Source of the DNA: an uncultured Hungatella sp.
GTDB taxonomy: Bacteria > Bacillota > Clostridia > Lachnospirales > Lachnospiraceae
DNA: 64,000 nucleotides
Reading direction: 5' to 3'
Assembly (NCBI GenBank): GCA_910585435.1
Contig: CAJUEJ010000021.1
Coordinates: 1-64,000, forward strand
Shown: one piece after another, positions 35,257-45,318 of the stretch
How positions within the stretch are numbered: the first letter of the stretch is position 1
How the letters are laid out: each line of letters opens with the position of its first letter
Made by a program: the position numbers and the translations under genes
Notes under the pieces: model-generated
Seen by the model: only the letters and a program-made list of their open reading frames with translations
Database searches by the model: none
Told to the model about the DNA's origin: nothing

Positions 35257-35383
35257 CCATAGCCGGTATTTTATGAAGCAGGTGGCAGACACGGTTCTGA
35301 TTTTTAAAAATGAAACGGTCATATACTATCCCTTTGGCTACGAGCATTACCTGGAGCAGCGGAAAAAGCTTTACACCCCATAG
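35257..35383 (+). pseudogene. Fragment of a second ABC-F gene
   Basis: The frame reads HSRYFMKQVADTVLIFKN, then ETVIYYPFGYEHYLEQR, closely matching the stretch after the second ABC domain of the ABC-F protein (SHDRYFMKQVADAVLIF, about 32252-32360). It then jumps to KKLYTP and stop; this tail resembles the bases just behind the intact gene (32881-32898). The remnant therefore looks like an ABC-F copy with its front and its C-terminal extension removed. Confidence 0.75.
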
Positions 35384-35398
35384 GCAATTTATTATAAT
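35370..35398 (+). promoter_or_regulatory. Promoter of the 63-residue gene
   Basis: TTTACA (35370-35375), a 17-base spacer and TATAAT (35393-35398) form a strong promoter whose -35 box lies inside the ABC-F remnant. The corresponding place behind the intact gene (about 32890) keeps TTTACA but no -10. Confidence 0.65.
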
Positions 35399-35447
35399 GT
35401 AGGTAGCAACTCATATTACAGTGAATCGGTAGAAAGCAGGTGATTAT

Positions 35448-35639
35448 ATGCCAAGTAATGCGGAGATTGTAAAAAATGCATTAGATGATTTCAGAGAGAT
35501 ACAGAGATATATGGCTGTAGCGAAAAAAGAAAATGCGGTGGAGACTTATGGGGAATTAAAGGAGAAATATCTGTATTTGAAGTCCTTACTTAATGTTTTG
35601 GGAGTGAGTCTTACGGATATTGACAAAATAAAAGAGTAG
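35448..35639 (+). CDS. Small helical protein of unknown function (63 residues)
   Basis: ATG 35448 follows AAAGCAGGTGATT and a strong promoter. The product is soluble, mostly helical and charged: MPSNAEIVKNALDDFREIQ, then AVAKKENAVETYGELKEKY, then a C-terminal LNVLGVSLTDIDKIKE. I recall similar short proteins in Lachnospiraceae but cannot name a family. It stands alone between the ABC-F remnant and hairpin repeat copy B. Confidence 0.65.
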   Translation: MPSNAEIVKNALDDFREIQRYMAVAKKENAVETYGELKEKYLYLKSLLNVLGVSLTDIDKIKE

Positions 35640-35656
35640 CTGTAATAAGAAAATAA

Positions 35657-35728
35657 GGAATCAGGACGGGCTGCATGAAATGGAGTGGATTTGCCTTCAT
35701 TTTTCGCAGCCCTCTTTGCATATTTCAT
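35657..35728 (+). repeat. 72-base hairpin repeat, copy B
   Basis: This is the partner of 32905-32976, in the same orientation, with about seven mismatches. The stem GGGCTGC/GCAGCCC and the inner ATGAAA arm are kept, and several differences fall in the loop. It follows the 63-residue gene at 18 bases, as copy A follows the ABC-F gene. Confidence 0.7.
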
Positions 35729-35851
35729 TAAAAAGCATACAAAAACATTAGAAATCGGACTTCCTTTTTGATGCCCTTTCTGCTATTTTATAAAAGGTAC
35801 ATACGCAAAAAATTTATACCTATGTTCAAAGGCAGAAAGAGAGGACATATC

Positions 35852-36861
35852 ATGTCTTATTCCTACAAATCTTTTTTTCAGCAACTTATGAAAAGTTCTC
35901 CTACGCAGCATGCCTGTAAGGCCCAGGACAAAGAGTCCTTTTTCGCCTGGCAAAAGGAGTCCCGGAGCTTATAGAGTCCGTTCAGGAAAAGGGCTATACC
36001 CGCCACAAGCTGCGGATGCAGACACTGCCGGGAGTTTTCATGCCTTTTTATATGATGGTGCCGGAAGGCAGCCAGGCTTCACATCCTCTCCCGGTCATGA
36101 TTGCCCTGCCTGCTCACGGCGCCAGCAAGGAAAGTGTGGCAGGCGTCCTTTCCTCACCCGGTGTCAGGGAAAAGCTGGAATGGTCTCCGAAAGAAAACTA
36201 TGGACAGGTGTTTGCCAGAAAAGGCTATCTTGTGTTTTGTCCGGATCCTCCCGGCTTCGGAGAGCGTCAGGAGCCTCTCTCCATGGAGGATGCGGCCTTT
36301 CTTGGTAGTCCCTCCCAGAATCCCTTGGGCTCCTCCTGCAAAAATCTGACCATAACGGCAGAGGCCTTGGGGCTGACCTTTGCCGGGCTGGCGTTGTGGG
36401 ATATGATGGGGCTTGTGGACTATATTTCCACACTGCCTGCAGCGGATTCTGCCAGAATCGGATGCTGTGGTTTTTCCGGAGGCGGCCTGGATACCCTGTG
36501 GCTTGCCGCCATGGATGACAGAATCCGTCTGGCTGTTATCAGCGGTTATCTCCACAGTACAGGCAAAAGTATCCTGGAGACCCATCTGTGCACCTGCAAT
36601 TTTGTACCGGAGCTGTGGCTGAACTACGATATCGGAGATATTGCCGCACTGATTGCCCCCAGGCCGGCTTTCTATGAAAATGGAATCCGGGATATATTAA
36701 ACGGCCCCGACGGAATCCAGGATCCCCTTAATCAGTTTCATAAGATTCAAAAGATTTACAAGCTTTTTGAAAAAGAGGATGCCATTGCCCACGGTTCCTT
36801 CGACGGGCCTCATATGTGGTATGGATTGGGGTATGAGTTTGTGGACAGGTATTTGCTGTGA
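35852..36861 (+). pseudogene. Alpha/beta hydrolase, frameshifted near the N-terminus
   Basis: ATG 35852 follows AGAGAGGA and opens MSYSYKSFFQQLMKSS; this frame stops at 35972. The remainder, 281 residues from 36016, continues in another frame, which is open further upstream as PELIESVQEKGYTRHK. A single-base slip near 35945-35965 would join both into one protein of about 335 residues. The downstream part has the nucleophile elbow GCCGFSGGGLDTLW, PRPAF around the acid position, and the histidine in HGSFDGPHMW. It resembles acetylxylan-esterase or dienelactone-hydrolase-like enzymes. It could still be translated from 36016 but would lack about 55 residues. It is probably part of the sugar locus that follows. 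Confidence 0.65.
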
Positions 36862-36990
36862 AAGTAGCAAATTTTTACAGTAGGACTGCGCACGCGCTGT
36901 GCTGTCCGTATCAGCGCCGGAATGCCGTTTTTGCATTCCGTGTGCATACCCCGGAGGGATGAATATTTGGCTTCTGCAACTGTCCTGTGC

Positions 36991-38589
36991 TTACGCCTGA
37001 AATACTTTTATTGTCTGCGAATTTAAAGGAATGTGAATGGAAACCGTGTTTTGTACATATGGCACGGAATGAAAGGTAATAGTAACCTGACTTCCGTAAT
37101 AAGACTGCAGCCTCTTATAAATATTATTAAGCCCTACGTGAGAATTGCCTGTTACCTGCCCATAAAGGGCGTTGGTTGCTTTTTCTATGTCAATACCATA
37201 TCCGTTATCCATGACTTGTATCAACAGACCGCCTTTATCGCTGCAAACATTAATGTGTATGGCAGGAGCAGGGGCAAATGAATGGACATGCTCCGGAGAA
37301 AAACCGTGTTTAATACTATTTTCCACCAAAGGCTGCAATATGCATTTTACAATTAAAAAATCTGTAAATTCCGGGTCCGCCTGGCAGGTAAACAGGATAC
37401 TCTGATGGGAGCGGTAATTAATCAGCTTCAGGTACTCCTCTGTATGACGCAGCTCCTGTTTCATGGTAATTGCAGCCTTTCCGCCGCTTAATCCGATTCG
37501 GAGATATTGGCCAAGACTTTCCAGCATAGAAGCAGCCTGGCCGCACGCACCGCTCAGTACCTCTCCGCGTATGCACTCCAGTGTGTTATACAGAAAATGA
37601 GGATTGATTTGTTCCGTTAATATCTGTATTTCTGCCTTTGAAAGCGCCTGTTCTTCTGCTTTAATCACTTCTATCTGTTCCTGAATGTTTTGATACATAG
37701 AAAGGATCCGCTCCCCTAAAACACCGGTTTCATCATGATATTTGGGAAAGTAGTCATTATTATAAGTGCCCCGTTCCATATGCTCTACTACGGAAACCAG
37801 GCCGGTAATGGGTTTCGTCAAGAAACGGGCCAGCAGAGAGGAGAGAATAACAACGGCAATAAGGCTGAGGATCCATACATTGAAAATAAAGGCCTGTACG
37901 GTTTTCAGCTCGGACATTAATGCTTTTTGAGAGACAATACTTATAAGCTTTAAACCACAGGTGCCGATAGATTTTGATTGGATATGAAAAATATTATTTT
38001 GAAAGTTTTTATCAAAAACCAATTCGTCATTGTCACCTATAAATTTTTGAGTAGCTAAATCAGATGCCAGTGGATCAATGGAGGAGCTGCTGTCCAGATT
38101 TAGCGGAATTCCATTAGAATCTGCCAGATATAAAACAGCATCTTTGGACTTTTTCATATTCTCAAAGTAGCTGTTTATTTTATTGGCATCTAACAAAAGA
38201 ATGATCATCACAGTGAAATCATTATCGGAGTTGCTTATTACGCTGAAATCCGATGTCAGCATAGTAACCGGAATAACAAGAGGCAATACTTTTCTGTACA
38301 CATAGAAAGGCAGATTATACTGTTTAAGCAGTGCAGTGTGGGAAATATCATTCAGATTCCATTCCAGATAGAAAGGGCTGACATGGTTCCCGCCTTTTTC
38401 CGCGGTCGTAAAGAATTCCCCGTTTTTTCCAATAATGGTAGCATAAGCGATATAGTCGTGGGATTGGACAAGTGCTTCCATAGGATCCTGCAAAGCGACG
38501 TAGTGGTCAATGTAGCTTCCGGTTCCCAACTGAATGTCATACATTGTTTTACGAACCTGATTATCACTGATAAAATGGCTGGTGTTCAT
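36991..38589 (-). pseudogene. YesM-like sensor histidine kinase lacking its first membrane helix
   Basis: The open frame (532 residues) contains an outside dCache-like sensor region, a membrane helix (about 242-262), HAMP, the His-kinase motif EINPHFLYNTLECI-type (here ILTEQINPHFLYNTLE) and the HATPase N box LVENSIKHGF. Family members start with a basic stretch and a first membrane helix. A matching beginning, MTRNTPFLRLLLPLGMPLI, lies at 38654-38598 in a different frame, fused to the end of the regulator gene. A one-base loss near 38596 would explain the break. The kinase as read lacks its N-terminal anchor and is probably inactive. Confidence 0.65.
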
Positions 38590-39954
38590 CAGTATGCTAT
38601 TAATGGCATACCTAAAGGAAGCAGTAGCCGTAGAAAGGGTGTATTCCGAGTCATCTTTTTAAAGGTTCCATATTGGGAGAGTTCCTGTGCATACCGCAGG
38701 AAAAGAGCCTGTATCCACTCTCGGATTTCGTCTAAACAGGACATATGGTTAATAATATGATAAGGATCCTCCTGAAACAGTTCCCTGTGTTCCGGCGCAT
38801 ATGGACGGAGATTTTTCTGGGTATCCATGATCAGATAAATGCACATTCCGCGTATATAGGAGGGAGGAGGCTCCGGTATATAAAAAAGATTATTAAAAAA
38901 TTGATTTAAATAATCCTGGATTTCATCTGCTTTTTCTGCCAATATGGAATCCGCCAAACGCAAAGTATTAATTTTTGCATCCATAGCCCGGGGAGCAAAA
39001 GGGATGTCGGGACAATAGTGGGAACTGTCAAATATCATCTGCTGCGGCAGATATAAACCATAAGCCAGAGCGTTTAATGCAGCGCGGCTGGAGACATAGG
39101 CATACTCCGGAGAACAGACTTCCTGTCCGATCCCGGCCTGAATATGGATATGGCAGAATTCATATATGGTATTAATACAAATTTTGCAGAAATTGTCAGG
39201 ACTGGGAAAAAGAGGCCGACCCTGATAAACCATATTATAAATGACAGCAATGTAATTGCCGGAATAACTAAAAACATACGTGTTTGGTTTCGGACATAAT
39301 TCATAGATAATATTTTTAATAGCGAAAATGAACAGGTAATAATCGTCCTGTGAAAAGGCTTCCCCATCTTTTGAATCCGGAAGGCGGTAAGAGAATAAAA
39401 TTACATTTAACGGCGCCATTTCTAACGGAATGTGAAGCTGGTTTAGCTGATTCTCTATTTCTTTATACTCCGAATGGCGGGATTGGAGGAGCCGGTTCAT
39501 AAAATTTTCCTGCATAGCGGTAGTTCCTTCCTGAATCTGGCGCTGCTTGAACGTTTCCATATCTTTTCCCTGATAAAAAGTAAGAAGCTGTTTTTGAATA
39601 CGCGTTATCTCTGAAAGGAGCTCAGCACGCACGATTGGCTTTAGCAAATAGGAAGAAACCTCGTATTGAATCGCTTTTTTTGCATACTCAAAATCATCAT
39701 AACCACTTAATATTATAAACTTTGTTTGAAGTTTTAAACTACGGGTCTGCTTAATTAATTCTATACCATCACAAAAAGGCATTTTGATATCGGTCAATAC
39801 GATATCTGGCTTATGCATTCTGATAAGCTGCAGTGCTTCCAAACCATCTGAAGCAGTGTCAATCAATTCGATTCCCAGTTCTTTCCAGTTGAAACTGCCT
39901 CAGGCTGTTTTGAATGGCGGCTTCATCATCCGCTATTAACATTGTCAACATCAT
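38589..39954 (-). pseudogene. YesN-like response regulator, frameshifted and without its AraC domain
   Basis: Two defects are visible. First, the true start (ATG at 39954 or 39951, MLIADDEAAIQNSLRQ) is out of frame with the rest. Removing one T from the run of three at 39892-39894 restores QFNWKELGIELIDTASDG. Second, after about 410 residues the protein ends in the first helix of the neighbouring kinase instead of the usual AraC-type DNA-binding domain. The receiver domain (IVLTDIKMPFCDG, LLKPI) and the long middle domain are intact. With no DNA-binding domain it cannot regulate the adjacent transporter. Confidence 0.7.
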
Positions 39955-40126
39955 GCCGGAATCATCTCCCATCTTTTGGTGTATCCATTATAACATTTGC
40001 AAATTGCCAACTCAAGATGATTGGAATAAGAGGCTGGAAAAGGTCACATATTCCTAAAAAAAGACCATATCCTATGACAAGAACCGTTTGGTACAATTAA
40101 GAAAAACAAACAGAGGGGAGATTTTG

Positions 40127-41584
40127 ATGAAGAAAAAAAGTTTAACAGGTATGGCTGCCCTGGCAATGTCTCTAATACTTACGGTATCTCTGACAGGATG
40201 CGGCAATGGAGGAGCCGGAGAGGAAAGCGCATCTGCCAGTGAGGGCCAGAGCCAGATTCAGGCATCGGGCAGTGAAAAAGAATCCGTACAGCAGAGCAGT
40301 TCACAGGAAGAAAAAACGGTGATTACGGTTTGGACCGGTGCACGCCATGATCTGGAACTCAGGCAGAAACAAATTGAAGAATTTAACGCATCCAATGATA
40401 TGGGGATTGAAATTGATTATGTGGTTCAGACGGACAATTTGTCTAACATGCTTACAATGGCTGCAAGCTCCGGCCAATCGCCTGATATTTTTTGTACAGG
40501 GGCCAATGACAAGCTCCAGCAGTATAAAGACGCAGGCTTAATCCAGCCCCTGAATCCGTATATTACTGATACGGAAAGAACCGTTTTAGATATTGAAAAC
40601 AACTCCTATGAAGGGGGCAATGTGTTGGGGGATGAAATCTACTTTATGCCTACATCAAGAAGAAGCGGAAGCCGTCTTATCTACAATAAGGAACTATCTG
40701 AAAAGGCAGGGATACAACCGCCTGCCACGCTGGATGAAGTAGTTTCCGCAGCAAAGGCGTTGACGCAGGCAGGGGAAGGAACCGCTTACGGCGTTATCTT
40801 TCCCGGCCAGAGTTCTCCCTTTGAACGCTGGCTTGAAGGGATTGCCGAACTTAGCGGCGTCAAGCCATATGACTACGCTGCAGGGCGATATGAATTTTCA
40901 GGATATAAGCCGATTCTGGAAGCTGTCCGGCAGATGTTTCAGGATGGCAGCGTGTTCCCGGGATCAACATCTATGAAAATTGATCCCACCAGAACCCAAT
41001 TTGCAGAGGGAAACGTGGGAATGTATGGAAATGCTTCGCAAGAGGTGGGAGTTTTGACAGAACAATTTCCGGCCAGGATTGAATGGGGAGTTGCAAAATT
41101 GCCAACCATAGACGGAACTGTAAAGGGATGTATTACAAGTGTTCCGGAAAATGGATGGGTGATGACTTTACAGGCTAAAGACCCGGAAAAGGCATGGGAG
41201 GTTATTAAGTATTTAAGCTCGGAGAAGGTACTTGTCGAGTATGTGGAAGCAGGATATGGACTGGCTATATCTGATTATATAGCGGAAAAGGTAGATAACA
41301 GTAAAATTGGCCGGATGGCTGATTTTGCTGAAACAGGCGGGTATGACTCTATGTATCCGTTAATGCCGCCGGTATCGCCGGAAGGAGAAACCTACAGGGA
41401 TGCTTTATGGAGCGCCTGCCAGCCGGACGGGCCGGATATTGATGCGATAATTGAGACGTTGAATAAGACTTACAATGATGCTTTAGATAAAGAAATAAAG
41501 CGTGGGAAAATCAAACGTCTCGTCATTGAAAACTACGACCCGCTGAATCCTGGCAAAGGTACAGCCGTGTATCTCTCAGAATAA
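40127..41584 (+). CDS. Extracellular solute-binding lipoprotein (CUT1 type)
   Basis: 485 residues from ATG 40127, behind GAGGGGAG. A lipoprotein signal ends in the lipobox SLTGC, followed by a Ser/Gln/Glu linker (about 25-60). The mature domain shows the sugar-binding pattern VITVWTGARHDLELRQ, AASSGQSPDIFCTG and GEEIYFMPTSRRS-like sequence. A possible extended -10 (TGGTACAAT, about 40089-40097) precedes it. It faces away from the broken kinase/regulator pair, the classic layout for a YesMN-controlled transporter. The gene itself appears intact. Confidence 0.9.
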   Translation: MKKKSLTGMAALAMSLILTVSLTGCGNGGAGEESASASEGQSQIQASGSEKESVQQSSSQEEKTVITVWTGARHDLELRQKQIEEFNASNDMGIEIDYVVQTDNLSNMLTMAASSGQSPDIFCTGANDKLQQYKDAGLIQPLNPYITDTERTVLDIENNSYEGGNVLGDEIYFMPTSRRSGSRLIYNKELSEKAGIQPPATLDEVVSAAKALTQAGEGTAYGVIFPGQSSPFERWLEGIAELSGVKPYDYAAGRYEFSGYKPILEAVRQMFQDGSVFPGSTSMKIDPTRTQFAEGNVGMYGNASQEVGVLTEQFPARIEWGVAKLPTIDGTVKGCITSVPENGWVMTLQAKDPEKAWEVIKYLSSEKVLVEYVEAGYGLAISDYIAEKVDNSKIGRMADFAETGGYDSMYPLMPPVSPEGETYRDALWSACQPDGPDIDAIIETLNKTYNDALDKEIKRGKIKRLVIENYDPLNPGKGTAVYLSE

Positions 41585-41609
41585 AAAAGATGTTAGCTTA
41601 AAGTTTGAG

Positions 41610-41643
41610 AAAGCTGTTTTCCGCCTGTAAAGAAAACAGCTTT
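41610..41643 (+). terminator. Hairpin between binding-protein and permease genes
   Basis: A 12-base perfect stem (41610-41621 with 41632-41643) is followed by TTCCTTTT. As in the LacI operon, it sits between binding-protein and permease genes and probably lowers read-through. Confidence 0.7.
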
Positions 41644-41675
41644 TCCTTTTAAAAGGGAGGTAATACAGACACTCT

Positions 41676-42566
41676 ATGAAAAAGAAAGTAAATCTTACGG
41701 TTTGGTTCATGATGCTTCCTTCTTTATTTTTACTGGCGGTAGGATCTGTATATCCGTTTCTTTGGATATTCCGCTATATATTCTATGATTATAATGGCTT
41801 TACCGCATATTTTTCAGGGATGGATAATGTTTCACGTTTATTCAGGGATGCTATTTACTGGAAAAGCGTAGGAAATACATTTGAATATGCAGCTATGAAG
41901 CTTATTTTTTGTATACCGCTTTCTTTGCTGGCGGCTGTTGTGCTGCATCAGAAGTTACGGGGCAGTTCTTTTTTCAGAGGCGTATTTTTTATGCCTACGG
42001 TTATCAGCTCGGCGGTATACAGTCTTATCTTTTACTTTATTTTTGCTTCATATAATGGTGTGTTAAACAGTATGCTGATGGCCTCAGGTATTACACATCA
42101 CGCAATCGACTGGCTCGGCAGTCCTAAAACTGCGATGATTTCGGTTGTAATTGTTGCGGTCTGGGGAGGCTTTGGAAACTATATGATTCTGATTATGTCC
42201 GGACTAAGCAGTATTTCGGAAGAGGTTTATGAAAGCGCCAGAATCGATGGGGCTAATGGCAGGCAGATTTTTTTCAAAATAACAATTCCGCTTTTGGGGC
42301 CTGTGCTGAAAGTGATTTTAATGCTGGCAATTACCGGAGCCCTAAAAGATTATCAGTCCATTCTTGTATTGACCGGCGGAGGGCCTAATCATCGAACGCA
42401 GGTTATGTTTTCCTATATCTACCAGTTATGCTTTGGCAGTGATGCATCAGGAATACAAATTCAACTGGGCTATGGAGCCGTACTGAGTCTGGTTTCTGCT
42501 TTTATAATAGGAATTATTACGGTTATTTATCTGCGCTTCAGCAAAAAGATGGATGAGGTATATTAA
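41676..42566 (+). CDS. Carbohydrate ABC transporter permease (UgpA/MalF-like)
   Basis: 296 residues with six membrane segments. The EAA loop reads VYESARIDGANGRQIFFKITIP. The N-terminus is short and basic (MKKKVNLTVWF). GGGAGG lies about 15 bases upstream, a rather long gap, but an in-frame stop lies just before the ATG, so this is the earliest start. It pairs with the following permease, 12 bases downstream. Confidence 0.92.
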   Translation: MKKKVNLTVWFMMLPSLFLLAVGSVYPFLWIFRYIFYDYNGFTAYFSGMDNVSRLFRDAIYWKSVGNTFEYAAMKLIFCIPLSLLAAVVLHQKLRGSSFFRGVFFMPTVISSAVYSLIFYFIFASYNGVLNSMLMASGITHHAIDWLGSPKTAMISVVIVAVWGGFGNYMILIMSGLSSISEEVYESARIDGANGRQIFFKITIPLLGPVLKVILMLAITGALKDYQSILVLTGGGPNHRTQVMFSYIYQLCFGSDASGIQIQLGYGAVLSLVSAFIIGIITVIYLRFSKKMDEVY

Positions 42567-42578
42567 AGGGAGATAAGC

Positions 42579-43448
42579 ATGGGGAGAGAAGTTAACAGAG
42601 TTCGCTCGAAAGAATATAAAATAAATCGGTGTGTGATATATATTTTTTTAGTGGGTTTAACAGTCTTAACTATATATCCGATTATTTATATTTTTTTTGG
42701 ATCTTTTAAGGAAAACCGGGAACTTGTGCTGGGAGGATGGAATATCCTGCCGCAGAAATTTGTCATCAGTAACTATACAGATGCATGGGAGATGGCAAAT
42801 TTTGCCGGGTATACGTTCAATAGCGTGATACTCAGTATCGGCACTATGATAGTTGCGCTGTTTGTAACAAGCATGGCAGGCTACTGTTATGCAAGAGGGG
42901 AATTTCCCTGTAAAGAGCTTTTTTATAATTTAATGATTGCTTTTATGTTTATTAACGTTGGGAGCATTTCGCTGAGGCCATTGTTTGAACTGGCGGTTAA
43001 GGTTCATTTAAATCAATCCAGAGTGACTATGATACTGATATCTGCGGCAGGATCCCAGGCAACTTTTATTTTCCTTGTCCGCGGCTATATGAACACGACT
43101 CCAAAAGAACTGGATGAGGCTGCCAAAATAGACGGATGCGGATTTTTTCATATTTACTGGAAAATTATTCTTCCTATTTTAAAGCCAGTTCTTTCTGCTG
43201 TAGCTCTTTTATCGTTCAGAGGAGGATGGAATGAATATATTATGCCGATGATTTTTACGATGTCCAACCCGTCCTTAAGACCCTTGACGGTTGGGGTGGT
43301 TTCCCTGAGAAACATGGGAGATAGAGCTGCAGCATGGAACATTATGTTTGCCGGTTCTGTTATTTCCATTGTTCCGATCATCATTTTATACATGTTTACC
43401 AGTAAATATTTTATGGAGGGTATGACGGTTGGAGCGGTAAAGGGTTAG
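42579..43448 (+). CDS. Carbohydrate ABC transporter permease (UgpE/MalG-like)
   Basis: 289 residues with six membrane segments. The EAA loop reads LDEAAKIDGCGFFHIYWKIILP, and the C-terminus is EGMTVGAVKG, typical for CUT1 systems. GGGAGAT precedes the start. It completes the transporter; the ATPase is presumably supplied from elsewhere in the genome. Confidence 0.92.
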   Translation: MGREVNRVRSKEYKINRCVIYIFLVGLTVLTIYPIIYIFFGSFKENRELVLGGWNILPQKFVISNYTDAWEMANFAGYTFNSVILSIGTMIVALFVTSMAGYCYARGEFPCKELFYNLMIAFMFINVGSISLRPLFELAVKVHLNQSRVTMILISAAGSQATFIFLVRGYMNTTPKELDEAAKIDGCGFFHIYWKIILPILKPVLSAVALLSFRGGWNEYIMPMIFTMSNPSLRPLTVGVVSLRNMGDRAAAWNIMFAGSVISIVPIIILYMFTSKYFMEGMTVGAVKG

Positions 43449-43480
43449 AGGAGATTTAAGAAAGGAAATTGACTGTTAAA

Positions 43481-45249
43481 ATGAAATATTATTGCAATCC
43501 ATTAAATATCAGATATCCATACCAATTTTTTGACAAAGGCGATTATATTCAGGCTTCAAGAGAGTCCGCAGATCCTTCCATGGTCTTTTTTAAAAACAGA
43601 TATTATCTGTTTCCGTCAATGGCTGCCGGGTTTTACACTAGTGAAGATCTGAGTGAATTCACATTTCATGCATTTAAAAACAAGATGCCTGTGTACGGAT
43701 ATGCTCCGGACATCCGGATAATCAGAGGAGAATTGTATTTCTGTGCAATGGAACCAAACGGAATGCTGGGAATATATAAAACGAAGGACCCTCTGGAACA
43801 GGAATTTGTTAAATTGAACGAGGTGAAAGGCGGGGGAGACCCTTGCCTTTTTGAAGATGATGACGGAAGAATATATCTTTACTGGGGATGCTCCAGATTA
43901 CATCCTATATATGGGGTGGAGCTGAGCGCTGAAGATATGACGCCTGTTGGGACAAGGAAAATTCTTATTTATTCAAATACAAAAGAGTTGGGATATGAAC
44001 GCAATGGAGAAAATCATATCGAAACCTATACCCGAAGAGAAATGGAAGAATTTATGGAGCAGAAACTGCTTGCAGATCCAACTATCGAAAATACGCAGAT
44101 ACCCTATGAGTATATGAAGCTATGCAATGCTACCAATATAGAGGGACCATATATGACAAAATATAAAGGGACGTATTATTTACAGTATGCTGCCACGGGA
44201 ACGGAACATAATGTATACTGTGATGCCGTATATGTTTCAAAAAAACCGCTGGGACCGTTTACAGTCCCAGGGAATAATCCCTTTGCATATAAACCAGAAG
44301 GCTTTATTACAGGCTCGGGGCACGGTTCCACTTTTAAAGGAGAAGAGGAAAGGTATTTTCATATTTCGTGTCTGCGGATATCCAGACAACACCTTTTTGA
44401 ACGCCGCCTGGGACTGTGGCCGGTCGGATTTGACGAAGATAATGAGATGTATTGCGACCAGCGATATGGTGACTGGCCTGTAAGAACAGATGTAAAGCCC
44501 TTTGAAAAGCCGGATTGGATGCTGTTGTCATACAAAAAGAAAGTATCGGTTTCCTCAGGAGAAATGGCAGAATGTATTTGTGATGAGGATATAAGAACCT
44601 GGTGGAGAGCAGATGGCAATAAGAATGAATGGGCTGCCGTAGACTTAGGCAGTGTATGTGACGTGCGGGTTGTGCAGATTAACTTTGCTGATGACAAGAT
44701 AATATTAATCCGCGAAATGTTTGACGGAAATACGATTAGCAGCAACCGCGGAAGAGTGATTGACATGGAGCCGCGAAAGATTCGCTGGCACCTGGAATGG
44801 TCTGTTGACGGAGAGGCTTATTTTTCTCTCAAGGACAAATCAGAAGCCGAGACAGATTTATCCCACGATCTTGTAGTGACAGACAATGGAATTAAAGCCA
44901 GGTACATTCGTTTGTGGATATACGAAGTTCCGTTTGGGCAAAGGCCCTGCATCAGCGGGCTGAGAGTATTTGGACGAATGGAAAAAAGCTTCCACAACAA
45001 CCGGAATATATACGAGGCAGAATGATAGGAAATCTTGATGCTTACATTTTCTGGAATAAAGTGTATGATGCTGTCGGCTACAATTTGCTTTGGGGACATG
45101 AGGAAGATAAACTGTATCATAGCTGTATGGTGTATGATAGAAATGAGAAACTGATTGCTGCTTTAGTAAAAGGACAGAAACTGTTCGTAAGGGTAGATGC
45201 CTTTAATGAGGCAGGGATTACTGAGGGAAGAGTGACAGAAATCAGATAA
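43481..45249 (+). pseudogene. GH43-like glycosidase, frameshifted before its C-terminal domain
   Basis: ATG 43481 opens a five-bladed-propeller enzyme: RESADPSMVFFKNRYYLFPS with the general-base-type Asp, YGYAPDIRII, GGGDPCLFEDDDGRIYLYWG, and NATNIEGPYM with a candidate acid Glu. A discoidin-like beta-sandwich follows (about 350-510). The frame stops at 45023-45025. The next frame continues at once with MIGNLDAYIFW, KVYDAVGYNLLWGHEEDKLY and VDAFNEAGITEG, a fibronectin-III-like end that I associate with this family. One base is therefore gained or lost near 45020. The catalytic part is complete, so activity may persist. Confidence 0.7.
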
Positions 45250-45268
45250 AGTATTATAATGTAGAATA

Positions 45269-45310
45269 GGAATCGGGACTCCCTCAAGGAGAGCTGCCCG
45301 GTTCCTTTTT
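45269..45310 (+). terminator. Terminator behind the GH43-like gene
   Basis: GGAATCGGG (45269-45277) pairs with CCCGGTTCC (45297-45305) and is followed by TTTTT. It stands between convergent genes; the opposite strand lacks a T-run, so it serves the plus strand. Confidence 0.8.
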
Positions 45311-45318
45311 CTAGTAAA

